In this document: positions 37,298-45,293 of the stretch, piece after piece | Numbering within the stretch: position 1 is the stretch's first letter | Layout of the letters: each line of letters starts with the position of its first letter | Assembly: GCF_014649855.1 (NCBI RefSeq) | Contig: NZ_BMTV01000008.1 | Span: 1-64,000 of the forward strand | Direction: 5' to 3' | DNA: 64,000 bases | DNA from: Streptomyces roseolus | Lineage (GTDB): Bacteria > Actinomycetota > Actinomycetes > Streptomycetales > Streptomycetaceae | Program-made: the position numbers and the translations under genes | The notes under the pieces: generated by a model | Told to the model about the DNA's origin: nothing | Seen by the model: the letters and a program-made list of their open reading frames with translations, nothing else | Database searches by the model: none

Positions 37298-38497
37298 ATG
37301 AAGAAGCGGAGGACCTTCTCCGTCTCCCGGTACGCCCCGGACCGCGGGCCGGTCGCCCGGCTGACCGCCCGCGACTCGGTGCTTCGCCGGCTCGACTGGC
37401 CGATCCTGCTCTCGGCCCTGGCGCTCTCCCTGATCGGCTCGCTGCTGGTCTGGTCGGCGACCCGGGGCCGCACCGAGCTGAACCAGGGCGACCCGTACTA
37501 CTTCCTCTTCCGGCACCTGCTCAACACCGGCATCGGCGTGGCGCTGATGATCGGCACGGTCTGGCTCGGCCACCGCACCCTGCGCGGGGCCGTCCCGTTC
37601 CTCTACGGCCTGTCGATCGTGCTGATCCTCGCCGTCCTCACCCCGCTCGGCGCCACCATCAACGGCGCGCACGCGTGGATCGTGGTCGGCGGCGGCTTCT
37701 CGCTCCAGCCCAGCGAGTTCGTGAAGATCACGATCATCCTGGTGATGGCGATGCTGCTGGCCTCGAAGGTGGACGCCGGCGACCAGCTCCACCCGGACCA
37801 CGGCACCGTGGCCAAGAGCCTGGTGTTCGCCGTCCTCCCCATGGGCATCGTGATGCTCATGCCCGACCTGGGCTCGGTCATGGTGATGATCGTGATCGTG
37901 CTCGGCGTGCTGCTCGCCTCCGGCGCCTCCAACCGCTGGGTCCTCGGCCTCATCGGCTCCGGCATCGCCGGCGCGGTCCTCGTCACCGCCCTCGGCATGC
38001 TCGACGAGTACCAGATCAACCGCTTCGCCGCCTTCGCCAACCCCGAGCTCGACCCGTCCGGCGTCGGCTACAACACCAACCAGGCCCGCATCGCCATCGG
38101 CTCCGGCGGCCTCCACGGCGCCGGCCTCTTCAACGGCCACCAGACCAGCGGCCAGTTCGTCCCCGAACAGCAGACCGACTTCGTCTTCACCGTCGCCGGC
38201 GAGGAGCTGGGCTTCATCGGCTCCGGCTTCATCCTGCTGCTGCTCGGCGTCGTCCTGTGGCGGGCCTGCCGGATCGCCCGCGAGACCACGGAGCTGTACG
38301 GCACCGTCGTCGCCGCCGGCATCATCGCCTGGTTCGCCTTCCAGTCCTTCGAGAACATCGGCATGAACCTCGGCATCATGCCGGTCGCCGGTCTCCCGCT
38401 GCCGTTCGTCTCCTACGGCGGCTCCTCGATGTTCGCCGTCTGGGTCGCCATCGGACTCCTCCAGTCGATCCGGGTGCAACGCCCGATGAGCGCCTGA
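37298..38497 (+). CDS. rodA: RodA/FtsW/SpoVE (SEDS) peptidoglycan polymerase
   Basis: The 399-aa, ~10-segment membrane protein is a SEDS glycosyltransferase. Family marks are NGAHAWIVVGGGFSLQPSEF, PDLGSVMVM, the loop segment GYNTNQARIAIGSGG, FVPEQQTDFVFTVAGEELGF and LPLPFVSYGGSSMF. It polymerises glycan strands with PBP2. In S. coelicolor the equivalent gene is called sfr. ATG 37298 follows AGGAGG at 37282-37287. It closes the mre operon. Confidence 0.95.
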   Translation: MKKRRTFSVSRYAPDRGPVARLTARDSVLRRLDWPILLSALALSLIGSLLVWSATRGRTELNQGDPYYFLFRHLLNTGIGVALMIGTVWLGHRTLRGAVPFLYGLSIVLILAVLTPLGATINGAHAWIVVGGGFSLQPSEFVKITIILVMAMLLASKVDAGDQLHPDHGTVAKSLVFAVLPMGIVMLMPDLGSVMVMIVIVLGVLLASGASNRWVLGLIGSGIAGAVLVTALGMLDEYQINRFAAFANPELDPSGVGYNTNQARIAIGSGGLHGAGLFNGHQTSGQFVPEQQTDFVFTVAGEELGFIGSGFILLLLGVVLWRACRIARETTELYGTVVAAGIIAWFAFQSFENIGMNLGIMPVAGLPLPFVSYGGSSMFAVWVAIGLLQSIRVQRPMSA

Positions 38498-38552
38498 CGC
38501 CCGGCCGCCGGATCCGACGCATACCGCGCCGCCCGGCGGTTAGATTCGACGT

Positions 38553-40076
38553 ATGGCCGAGACGAAGCGCGAGATCGAGCGGAAGTACGAAGCCACCGCG
38601 GACACCCGGCTGCCGGACCTCACCCGCGCGGCCGGGGTCGCGTCCGTGACGGCCGAGGGCGTCACGGAACTCGACGCCGTCTACTACGACACGGCCGACC
38701 TCCGGCTCGCCGCCGACTCCCTCACCCTCCGGCGCCGCACCGGCGGCGCCGACGCCGGCTGGCACCTCAAGTTCCCGGTCGCCGCCGGCGTCCGCGACGA
38801 GATCAGGGCCCCGCTCACGGAGACGCTCCCGCGCTCCCTGGCGGGGCTCCTGCGCTCCCGCGTCCGGCACGCCGGAGTCGTCCCCGTCGTCCGCCTCCGC
38901 TCCTCCCGCGACGTGCGGCACCTCAGGGACGAGGACGGCACGGTCCTGGCCGAGGTCTCCGTGGACACCGTCCGCGCCGACCGCCTCCTCGCCGGCGACG
39001 GGACCGCCGCCTGGACCGAGATCGAGGTCGAGCTCGCGGACGACGCCGACCCGGCGCTCCTCGACGCCGTCGAGAAACGCCTCGGGAAGGCCGGCATCCA
39101 CCCCTCGGACGCCCCCTCCAAGCTGGCCCGCGCCCTCCACGGGACCGGCCTCGCCCCCGAGCCCCGGCACCCGGCCCCGCCGGACGGCGACGGCACGGCG
39201 CGCGCCGCCGTCCTCGCGTACGTACGGGAGCAGGTCGACGCCCTCGTCCGCTTCGACCCCGCCGTCCGCCGCGACCTGCCCGACGCCGTCCACCAGCTCC
39301 GGGTCGCCTGCCGGCGGCTGCGCAGCGCCTTCAAGACCTACCGCAAGGTCCTCGACCGGAAGGTCACCGACCCGATCGGCGCCGAGCTGAAGTGGCTCGC
39401 CGGCGAGCTCGGCCACGCCCGCGACCAGGAGGTCCTCGCCGCCCGGCTCGCCGAGGCGCTCGACGGGCTCGGCCGCGAACAGGTCCACGGCCCGGTCCGC
39501 GGCCGGCTGCGCACCTGGGACCGGAGCCGCTCCACCGGCTCCCGCCGCCGCGTCCTCGACGCCCTCGACTCGCCCCGGCACCTCGCCCTCCTCGACGCCC
39601 TCGACCGGCTCCTCGCCGACCCGCCGCTGAAGCCGGCCGCCCGGAAGAAGGCCGTGAAGGTGCTGCCGAAGGCGATCCGCCGCGACCACCGGCGGCTCGC
39701 CGACCGGATCGGCCCCGCCCTCGACCTCGACCCCGGCCACGACCGGGACCTCGCCCTCCACGAGGCCCGCAAGGCCGCCAAACGGGCCCGGTACGCCGCC
39801 GACGCCGCCGTACCGACCCTCGGCAAGCCCGCGAAGCGGTTCTCCAAGGGGGTGAAGTCCGTCCAGAGCCTCCTCGGCGACCACCAGGACGCCGTCGTCG
39901 CCCGGGGCGCCCTGCGCGACCTCGCCGCCGAGGCGGAGGAGGCCGGCGAACCCTCCTTCACCTGGGGCGTCCTGTACGCGAGGCAGGAGGCGGCCGCGGC
40001 GGCCCAGGAGCGGGAGCTGCCGGAGGTCTGGGAGCGGGCCTCGGCCCCGGATCTCCGCGCGGCGCTGAGCCGCTGA
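38553..40076 (+). CDS. CYTH and CHAD domain protein
   Basis: The 507-aa protein joins an N-terminal CYTH tunnel domain (E7-I-E9-R-K11, the ExExK signature; residues 1-200) to a C-terminal CHAD helical domain (from about 210; VHQLRVACRRLRSAFKTYRK and LHEARKAAKRARYAADAA, rich in conserved His/Arg). CYTH enzymes hydrolyse triphosphates and CHAD domains bind inorganic polyphosphate, so a role in polyphosphate or triphosphate metabolism is likely but unproven. ATG 38553 lies 6 nt after TAGATT (38541-38546), so translation is probably leaderless. Confidence 0.92.
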   Translation: MAETKREIERKYEATADTRLPDLTRAAGVASVTAEGVTELDAVYYDTADLRLAADSLTLRRRTGGADAGWHLKFPVAAGVRDEIRAPLTETLPRSLAGLLRSRVRHAGVVPVVRLRSSRDVRHLRDEDGTVLAEVSVDTVRADRLLAGDGTAAWTEIEVELADDADPALLDAVEKRLGKAGIHPSDAPSKLARALHGTGLAPEPRHPAPPDGDGTARAAVLAYVREQVDALVRFDPAVRRDLPDAVHQLRVACRRLRSAFKTYRKVLDRKVTDPIGAELKWLAGELGHARDQEVLAARLAEALDGLGREQVHGPVRGRLRTWDRSRSTGSRRRVLDALDSPRHLALLDALDRLLADPPLKPAARKKAVKVLPKAIRRDHRRLADRIGPALDLDPGHDRDLALHEARKAAKRARYAADAAVPTLGKPAKRFSKGVKSVQSLLGDHQDAVVARGALRDLAAEAEEAGEPSFTWGVLYARQEAAAAAQERELPEVWERASAPDLRAALSR

Positions 40077-40128
40077 GCACCGGGGTACGCTTGAGAGTCG
40101 CCCCCCTGCCAGCTCACGAAGGTTCGAG

Positions 40129-42057
40129 ATGTCTGCTGCCGAGTCTGTCTTCCCGCAGCTCGAAGCTCTGCTCCCGCACGTGCAGAAGCCGATTCAGTAT
40201 GTCGGTGGAGAGCTGAACTCCACGGTCAAGCCGTGGGAGTCCGCCGACGTCCGCTGGGCGCTCATGTACCCGGACGCGTACGAGGTCGGTCTGCCCAACC
40301 AGGGCGTCATGATCCTCTACGAGGTGCTGAACGAGCGCGAGGGCGTCCTCGCCGAGCGCACCTACAGCGTGTGGCCGGACCTCGAAGAGCTGATGCGCGA
40401 GCACCAGGTGCCGCAGTTCACGGTCGACAGCCACCGTCCCGTCGGTGCCTTCGACGTGTTCGGCCTGTCCTTCTCCACCGAGCTGGGCTACACCAACATG
40501 CTCACGGCCCTCGACCTGGCGGGCATCCCGCTGGAGTCGAAGGACCGCACCGTCGACCACCCCATCGTGCTCGCCGGAGGCCACGCGGCCTTCAACCCCG
40601 AGCCGATCGCGGACTTCATCGACGCGGCGATCATCGGCGACGGCGAGCAGGCCGTCCTCGACATGACCGAGATCATCCGCCAGTGGAAGGCCGAGGGGCG
40701 TCCGGGCGGCCGCGAGGAGGTCCTCCTCCGCCTCGCCAAGACCGGCTCGGTCTACATCCCGGCGTTCTACGACGTCGAGTACCTGCCGGACGGCCGCATC
40801 GGCCGCGTCGTCCCCAACCGCTCGGGCGTGCCGTGGCGCGTCTCCAAGCACACCGTCATGGACCTCGACGAGTGGCCGTACCCCAAGCAGCCCCTCGTCC
40901 CGCTCGCGGAGACCGTCCACGAGCGCATGTCCGTCGAGATCTTCCGCGGCTGCACCCGCGGCTGCCGTTTCTGCCAGGCCGGCATGATCACGCGCCCCGT
41001 GCGGGAGCGAAGCATCACCGGCATCGGCGAGATGGTCGAGAAGGGCCTCAAGGCGACGGGCTTCGAGGAGGTCGGTCTCCTCTCGCTCTCCTCCGCCGAC
41101 CACACCGAGATCGGTGAGATCGCGAAGGGCCTCGCGGACCGCTACACCGAGGACAAGGTGGGCCTGTCCCTCCCCTCGACCCGCGTCGACGCCTTCAACG
41201 TCGACCTGGCCAACGAGCTGACCCGCAACGGCCGCCGCTCGGGCCTCACCTTCGCCCCCGAGGGCGGCTCCGAGCGCATGCGCAAGGTCATCAACAAGAT
41301 GGTCTCGGAGGAGGACCTGATCCGGACCGTCGCCACCGCGTACGGCAACGGCTGGCGCCAGGTCAAGCTGTACTTCATGTGCGGCCTGCCGACCGAGACC
41401 GACGAGGACGTCCTCCAGATCGCCGACATGGCGATCAACGTCATCGCCAAGGGCCGCGAGGTCTCCGGCCAGAACGACATCCGCTGCACCGTCTCCATCG
41501 GCGGCTTCGTGCCGAAGCCGCACACCCCCTTCCAGTGGGCCCCGCAGCTGTCGGCCGAGGAGACGGACGCGCGCCTCCTGAAGCTCCGCGACAAGATCCG
41601 CGGCGACAAGAAGTACGGCCGCTCGATCGGCTTCCGCTACCACGACGGCAAGCCCGGCATCGTCGAGGGCCTGCTCTCCCGCGGCGACCGCCGCGTCGGC
41701 GCCGTCATCCGCGCGGTCTACGAGGACGGCGGCCGCTTCGACGGCTGGCGCGAGCACTTCAGTTACGACCGCTGGATGGAGTGCGCGGAGAAGACCCTCC
41801 CCGAGTACGGCGTGGACGTCGCCTGGTACACCACCCGCGAGCGCTCCTACGAGGAGGTCCTGCCCTGGGACCACCTGGACTCCGGCCTCGACAAGGACTG
41901 GCTGTGGGAGGACTGGCAGGACGCCCTCGACGAGACCGAGGTCGAGGACTGCCGCTGGACCCCGTGCTTCGACTGCGGCGTCTGCCCTCAGATGGATACG
42001 GCCATACAAATTGGCCCCACCGGCAAGAAGCTGCTCCCGCTCACGGTCAAGAAGTAG
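40129..42057 (+). CDS. B12-binding-type radical SAM protein (TIGR03960 family), 3' end replaced by an integrated element
   Basis: The 642-aa protein has an N-terminal cobalamin-binding-like region (WALMYPDAYEVGLPNQGVM) and a radical SAM core whose Fe-S cysteines are C275-x3-C279-x2-C282 (CTRGCRFC). Its C terminus has a second Cys cluster (CFDCGVC). TIGR03960 proteins are usually beside a TIGR03936 protein, which lies here at 49723; a role in RNA modification is suspected but unproven. The last 21 codons (from ATG 41991) belong to the integrated element. They encode nearly the same peptide as the displaced native end at 48750-48815 but with many synonymous changes. A TACGCT -10-like box is at 40086-40091. 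Confidence 0.93.
   Translation: MSAAESVFPQLEALLPHVQKPIQYVGGELNSTVKPWESADVRWALMYPDAYEVGLPNQGVMILYEVLNEREGVLAERTYSVWPDLEELMREHQVPQFTVDSHRPVGAFDVFGLSFSTELGYTNMLTALDLAGIPLESKDRTVDHPIVLAGGHAAFNPEPIADFIDAAIIGDGEQAVLDMTEIIRQWKAEGRPGGREEVLLRLAKTGSVYIPAFYDVEYLPDGRIGRVVPNRSGVPWRVSKHTVMDLDEWPYPKQPLVPLAETVHERMSVEIFRGCTRGCRFCQAGMITRPVRERSITGIGEMVEKGLKATGFEEVGLLSLSSADHTEIGEIAKGLADRYTEDKVGLSLPSTRVDAFNVDLANELTRNGRRSGLTFAPEGGSERMRKVINKMVSEEDLIRTVATAYGNGWRQVKLYFMCGLPTETDEDVLQIADMAINVIAKGREVSGQNDIRCTVSIGGFVPKPHTPFQWAPQLSAEETDARLLKLRDKIRGDKKYGRSIGFRYHDGKPGIVEGLLSRGDRRVGAVIRAVYEDGGRFDGWREHFSYDRWMECAEKTLPEYGVDVAWYTTRERSYEEVLPWDHLDSGLDKDWLWEDWQDALDETEVEDCRWTPCFDCGVCPQMDTAIQIGPTGKKLLPLTVKK
41984..41999 (+). repeat. 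Left attachment junction (attL) of the integrative element
   Basis: TGCCC-T-CAGATGGA-T-AC at 41984-41998 recurs at 48742-48756 as TGCCC-G-CAGATGGA-C-AC. The longest identical block is CAGATGGA at 41989-41996. Sequence left of it is the native radical SAM gene; to its right the codon use becomes less GC-biased (ATACAAATT appears within 20 bases). A short shared core is typical of large serine integrases. Confidence 0.8.
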
Positions 42058-42059
42058 CC

Positions 42060-42248
42060 GTGACCAGCGGCGATGCCATCCAGCGGATGGCTGAGGCGCT
42101 TGCCGAAGTACCCGAGGCGGACCGCGCCGAAGCCCTGCGAGGGCTCGGCGCGAAGGAGCGCGAGCAGGCTCCCCGCCCCGAGCGGCGCACGCCGCTCCCC
42201 GCCCCTCGACGGGACTCGGGCATCGTCTCGGCGGTCGAGTGGGTGTAG
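42060..42248 (+). CDS. Small hypothetical protein at the left end of the element
   Basis: A 62-codon frame starts at GTG 42060, three bases after the TAG of the radical SAM gene, close enough for translational coupling. Its product has an amphipathic helical start (AIQRMAEALAEVPEADRAEALRGL) and an Arg/Pro-rich tail. The composition looks like protein, but the length gives little statistical support. A hairpin follows 6 bases after the stop. The function is unknown. Confidence 0.45.
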   Translation: MTSGDAIQRMAEALAEVPEADRAEALRGLGAKEREQAPRPERRTPLPAPRRDSGIVSAVEWV

Positions 42249-42254
42249 GGCGTA

Positions 42255-42290
42255 GAGAGGCGTTCGGACGATCCTGTCCGGGCGCCTCTC
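42255..42290 (+). terminator. Hairpin ending the left-end transcript of the element
   Basis: GAGAGGCG...CGGAC pairs with GTCCG...CGCCTCTC around a GATCCT loop (42255-42269 with 42276-42290, one internal mismatch). It would isolate the radical SAM transcript from the HTH module. Confidence 0.6.
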
Positions 42291-42310
42291 AGCGTTCTTG
42301 GGGTCCTGTT

Positions 42311-42345
42311 TATGCGACAACGCGCATAGTCGCGTTTCCGCATAG
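42311..42345. promoter_or_regulatory. CGCATA repeats, candidate operator of the DUF6879/HTH module
   Basis: TATGCG (42311-42316), CGCATAG (42323-42329) and CGCATAG (42339-42345) form one inverted and one direct repeat in the promoter region of the module, with 16 bp between the direct copies. The CATAGT and CATAGA parts could also serve as -10 elements. The adjacent HTH protein is the natural candidate to bind here. Confidence 0.4.
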
Positions 42346-42415
42346 ACGGAGCATCGGCGCCGCTCGTACGGTCGTGGCGACCGGCCCGCAGAGGGCTCGC
42401 AAGAGGGGGTTCAGC

Positions 42416-42625
42416 ATGGCGCGCGAAGAACTCACACGGCTCACCGGCAACACCAACGGCGGCAACTGCGGGCAGGGAGACTGCCCCAACGTCTACCGCA
42501 CCGCCTCCGGCTCGTTCGTCGTCCAGGGCGACGTATCCACCGCCTTCACCCCGCCCGCCGGGGAAGGGCTTGTGGAGATCCCCGAGGAAGTCCTGAGGGA
42601 GGCCGTCCGTGCTCTTGGATGGTGA
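42416..42625 (+). CDS. Small protein of the DUF6879/Scr1-type HTH module
   Basis: The 69-aa product (MAREELTRLTGNTNGGNCG, then CPNVYRTASGSFVVQGDV) is of the short family that accompanies DUF6879 and Scr1-type HTH proteins in streptomycetes. Two Cys lie close together (NCGQGDC). ATG 42416 follows GAGGGGG. Its end overlaps the next gene by 17 bases, indicating coupled translation. The function is unknown. Confidence 0.75.
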   Translation: MAREELTRLTGNTNGGNCGQGDCPNVYRTASGSFVVQGDVSTAFTPPAGEGLVEIPEEVLREAVRALGW

Positions 42626-43106
42626 AGCCTGGGCGGACAAGTTCAAGACGTTCCAGACCGAAGCCTGGCGCCTTGAGACCCTGCCGCAGTACCTCGTACC
42701 GCAGGAAGCGGAAGAGTTCGCCGCCTTCAAGGCGGGGGCTCGCTTCCCCGGACCGTACGAGGACGCGTGGATGGCCATGGTCCGCACCCGCAACGTGGGC
42801 CGCGTCCACATCGTCACCCGGCCGCTCACGGACTACCTGCGGTTCGAGTTCGAGCGGTACTACCAGCACCAGGCCCCGGCGGGGGAGGACATCCGCATCC
42901 TCGACATCACCGACCGGCCGAACCCGCTCCCCGACGTCCGGGACTTCTGGATGTTCGACCGCTCGACGGTCGTCCTCATGAAGTACGAGGCCGACGGTAC
43001 GCAGATCGAGCGGGAGCTGTACGAGGGTGACCCCGCCCCGTTCCTCGAGTACCAGCGCATCGCCATCGCGGAATCGGTCCCGTTCCTGGAGTACGTGACC
43101 GAGTGA
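42609..43106 (+). CDS. DUF6879 family protein
   Basis: The 165-aa protein (LDGEAWADKFKTFQTEAWRL, ARFPGPYEDAWMAMVRT, RVHIVTRPLTDYLRFEFERY, DFWMFDRSTVVLMKYE) matches the DUF6879 family. These proteins accompany HTH regulators of the Scr1/DUF5753 type and have been viewed as toxin-like or signalling partners, which is unproven. GTG 42609 overlaps the upstream gene, and the stop overlaps the HTH gene start in GTGA, so the three genes form one coupled operon. Confidence 0.82.
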   Translation: MLLDGEAWADKFKTFQTEAWRLETLPQYLVPQEAEEFAAFKAGARFPGPYEDAWMAMVRTRNVGRVHIVTRPLTDYLRFEFERYYQHQAPAGEDIRILDITDRPNPLPDVRDFWMFDRSTVVLMKYEADGTQIERELYEGDPAPFLEYQRIAIAESVPFLEYVTE

Positions 43107-43936
43107 CGTTCGAGCCCGAGCAGCTCGGCCAGTCCGCCCAGGAACTCGCCGCGACACTGCGCAAGCTGCGGAAGCAGGCCGGTCTCTCAGGGGACCGGCT
43201 TGCCGCGCGCTGCAACATGTCGCAGTCGAAGGTAAGTCGGATCGAGAGCGGGAAGGTGCGCCCGTCCCTGGTGGACATAGAGCGCATCCTCAGGGCCTTG
43301 GACGCCCCGCCGGCCTTGGTCGCGGAGGTGTCCGCGCTGGCCCGCATCGCCGCTACGGAGTGGCAGGACGCACGGTCGATGCGGCGGAAGGGTCTGCACA
43401 AGAAGCAGCTAGAGCTGGCCGGGCTGGAAGCGTCTTCGACGGAGTTCCGGTTCTTCCTGCTGTCGATGCTCACGGCCCTGCTCTCCACCCCGGAGTACAT
43501 CAGGGCCAGCCTCGCTCACATCCCTGGAGACCACAGCAAGGCTGTGGCGAGGAAGCTGGAGCGGCAGGAGGTTCTGTACGACCGCCGGAAGAGGTTCACC
43601 TTCATCATCACCGAGCAGGCGGCCCGCTCCCCGTTCGTCTCCCCAGATGCCATGGCTGTCCAGCTCGACCGGCTGGCTTCGCTGACCCACCTGCCGAACG
43701 TGCGTCTTGGCGTGCTCCCGATCGAGACGCGCCTGCCGGGGTGTCCGCTGAACACGTTCACCGTGTATGACGAGCGGCTGGCCACGGTGGAGACGACGGC
43801 TGGGGTCATGGTGTTCTGCGACCCGAGAGACGTCCGGATGTACCTTGATGAATTCGCCGGTTACGACGAGCGCGCCCTCTTCGGCGAAGCCGCGCGGGAA
43901 CGGCTGGCCGAGTGGGCGACGGCGTTCCGTTCCTGA
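43103..43936 (+). CDS. XRE-type HTH regulator with DUF5753 (Scr1/WhiJ-like family)
   Basis: The 277-aa protein has an N-terminal XRE helix-turn-helix (LRKLRKQAGLSGDRLAARCN, then MSQSKVSRIESGKVRPS; residues ~15-70) and a C-terminal DUF5753 domain (LLSTPEYIRASLA, FTFIITEQAARSPF, LGVLPIETRLPGCPLNTFTV). Streptomyces carry many such regulators paired with small partner genes, some affecting development. It probably controls its own operon through the CGCATA repeats upstream. GTG 43103 overlaps the DUF6879 stop. Confidence 0.88.
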   Translation: MTFEPEQLGQSAQELAATLRKLRKQAGLSGDRLAARCNMSQSKVSRIESGKVRPSLVDIERILRALDAPPALVAEVSALARIAATEWQDARSMRRKGLHKKQLELAGLEASSTEFRFFLLSMLTALLSTPEYIRASLAHIPGDHSKAVARKLERQEVLYDRRKRFTFIITEQAARSPFVSPDAMAVQLDRLASLTHLPNVRLGVLPIETRLPGCPLNTFTVYDERLATVETTAGVMVFCDPRDVRMYLDEFAGYDERALFGEAARERLAEWATAFRS

Positions 43937-44028
43937 TCTTTAGTCCAGTACGCGACTGAACCTCGAATCGCTCCCGGTCAGCGGGCAAGGATGCCGTGCC
44001 ATCGGAGAACGCACGGGAGGCGTACGAG

Positions 44029-44232
44029 ATGAGCAGCGAGCAGACCACCATGTCGGGACCCGTACACCTGTCCCTTCCGTCTCCACCCCTGGACCCCGTG
44101 TCGGGCTGTCGTGAGTGCCTCGGCTTTGCGGTGAGCAGAGCGAACGCCACCTCTGTGGGCGACTACTCGAAGGCTTCGGATGTGAACGTGGCCCTCCGTG
44201 CCCACCTGCGGAACAAGCACGGGGGACGCTGA
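44029..44232 (+). CDS. Small hypothetical protein with a Cys-x2-Cys motif
   Basis: The 67-aa product has SGCRECLGFAVSRANAT followed by ALRAHLRNKH, so Cys-x2-Cys and a distal His pair (H-x4-H) could bind zinc. ATG 44029 has GGGAGG at 44015-44020. An upstream GTG (43996) would add 11 residues but has no ribosome site. The stop overlaps the next ATG in TGATG, so the two small genes are coupled. Similar small genes often follow Scr1-type HTH genes. Confidence 0.65.
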   Translation: MSSEQTTMSGPVHLSLPSPPLDPVSGCRECLGFAVSRANATSVGDYSKASDVNVALRAHLRNKHGGR

Positions 44233-44453
44233 TGGCGCGTGCCACCCTTCGGTTCGTGACACACCGGATCACGCAGCATCCGGACACGGACGTGACCTTT
44301 GAGGCGGAGTGCCTGCACTGCAAGTGGAAGGCGGAGCCGTCGACGGACAGCGCGGCGGTCGACGTCGAGTGCATGAGTCACACCGGCCTGAGTAACCATC
44401 GTGGATTCCGGCGGATCTGTACGTCGTTCGCCATGGTGGTGCGGGCTGAGTAA
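44232..44453 (+). CDS. Small Cys-containing protein, DUF7848-like
   Basis: The 73-aa product (FEAECLHCKWKAEPSTDSAA, VDVECMSHTGLSNHRGFRRI, CTSFAMVVRAE) has C-x2-C and C-x2-H pairs that could form a zinc site. It resembles from memory the streptomycete family now called DUF7848. It overlaps the upstream stop (TGATG). The function is unknown, but it is a regular companion of HTH/DUF6879-type islands. Confidence 0.7.
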   Translation: MARATLRFVTHRITQHPDTDVTFEAECLHCKWKAEPSTDSAAVDVECMSHTGLSNHRGFRRICTSFAMVVRAE

Positions 44454-44531
44454 GACGGTGTTGTATGTCCATGTACGACAACGGCCCCCGCCGTAGGGCC
44501 GAGGGCCTGTCTGCACTGCTGTGCGCCTGTC

Positions 44532-45116
44532 TCAGGCGCTCTCTCCCAGGTGTCGGTACAGCGTGGCTCGGGAGACGCCGAGGGCCCTAGCGATGGTGCT
44601 GACGCTCTCGCCCTTGGCCTTCCTGGCGCGGGCCACGGTGAGTACGTCCTCGTCCACCACAGACGGCCGGCCGCCGGTACGGCCCTGCGCCTTGGCCGCT
44701 TCCAGTCCGGCTCGCGTGCGGTCCTTGATGAGCGACCGTTCGAACTCCGCCATGGCCGCGATGATCTGGAAGAACAGGCGGCCGTCGGCCGACGTGGTGT
44801 CGACGGAGGAGAGCGCACCGTCGAGCACGCGGAACCCTATGCCGCGCTCGCGCAGGCCGTCGACGATGGACACGAGGTCGATGAGCGACCGGCCGAGCCG
44901 GTCCAGCTTCCACACGCACAGGACGTCGCCCGGTCGGGCGTAGTCCAGTACGGCCGTCAGTTCCGGCCGGTCGGTGTTCTTCCCGCTGGCCTTGTCCTCG
45001 AAGATGCGGGCGCACCCTGCGCCCGTCAGTGCGTCGCGCTGCAACTGCGCTTCCTGGTCATCGGTGGAGACGCGTGCGTAACCGATGAGCTGCCCAGTGA
45101 TCGTGTTCGTCGTCAC
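44532..45116 (-). CDS. Small serine recombinase (resolvase/invertase family)
   Basis: The 194-aa protein has the resolvase catalytic domain with Ser17 in YARVSTDDQ, WKLDRLGRSLIDL and AAMAEFERSLIKDRTRAGLE, plus a C-terminal HTH (STIARALGVSRATLYRHL). Enzymes of this size resolve cointegrates or invert DNA at short crossover sites. GTG 45116 lies directly beside a repeat-rich region (45117-45260) that looks like its recombination site. It is a second recombinase besides the large integrase at 47125, so it probably serves another rearrangement rather than integration. Confidence 0.9.
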   Translation of the reverse strand: MTTNTITGQLIGYARVSTDDQEAQLQRDALTGAGCARIFEDKASGKNTDRPELTAVLDYARPGDVLCVWKLDRLGRSLIDLVSIVDGLRERGIGFRVLDGALSSVDTTSADGRLFFQIIAAMAEFERSLIKDRTRAGLEAAKAQGRTGGRPSVVDEDVLTVARARKAKGESVSTIARALGVSRATLYRHLGESA

Positions 45117-45260
45117 GGCACGGACTGTCTCAGAACTCGTCTCAAAAGGTCAAGTCCGAGACGGAGGTTTCGAGACGGGTTTTTGAACAGGGCTGCGCCC
45201 CTTTCTGGGGTGCCTGCTGTCTCGTCTCACAAACCTTGGTTTGCGAGCCCCTGTCTCGTC
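45117..45260. other. GTCTC-repeat region, candidate res/crossover site of the resolvase
   Basis: Seven copies of GTCTC or its complement GAGAC occur within 131 bp (45127, 45139, 45158, 45172, 45219, 45224, 45253). One inverted pair, CGTCTC/GAGACG, brackets 14 bp (45138-45163). A second site, CTCACAAACC-TT-GGTTTGCGAG (45226-45247), has 10-bp arms with one mismatch around a central dinucleotide, the shape of a serine recombinase crossover site. Confidence 0.5.
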
Positions 45261-45293
45261 GTTGTGCTTCGCAGCGAAGCTAGGCTCCCGCGC

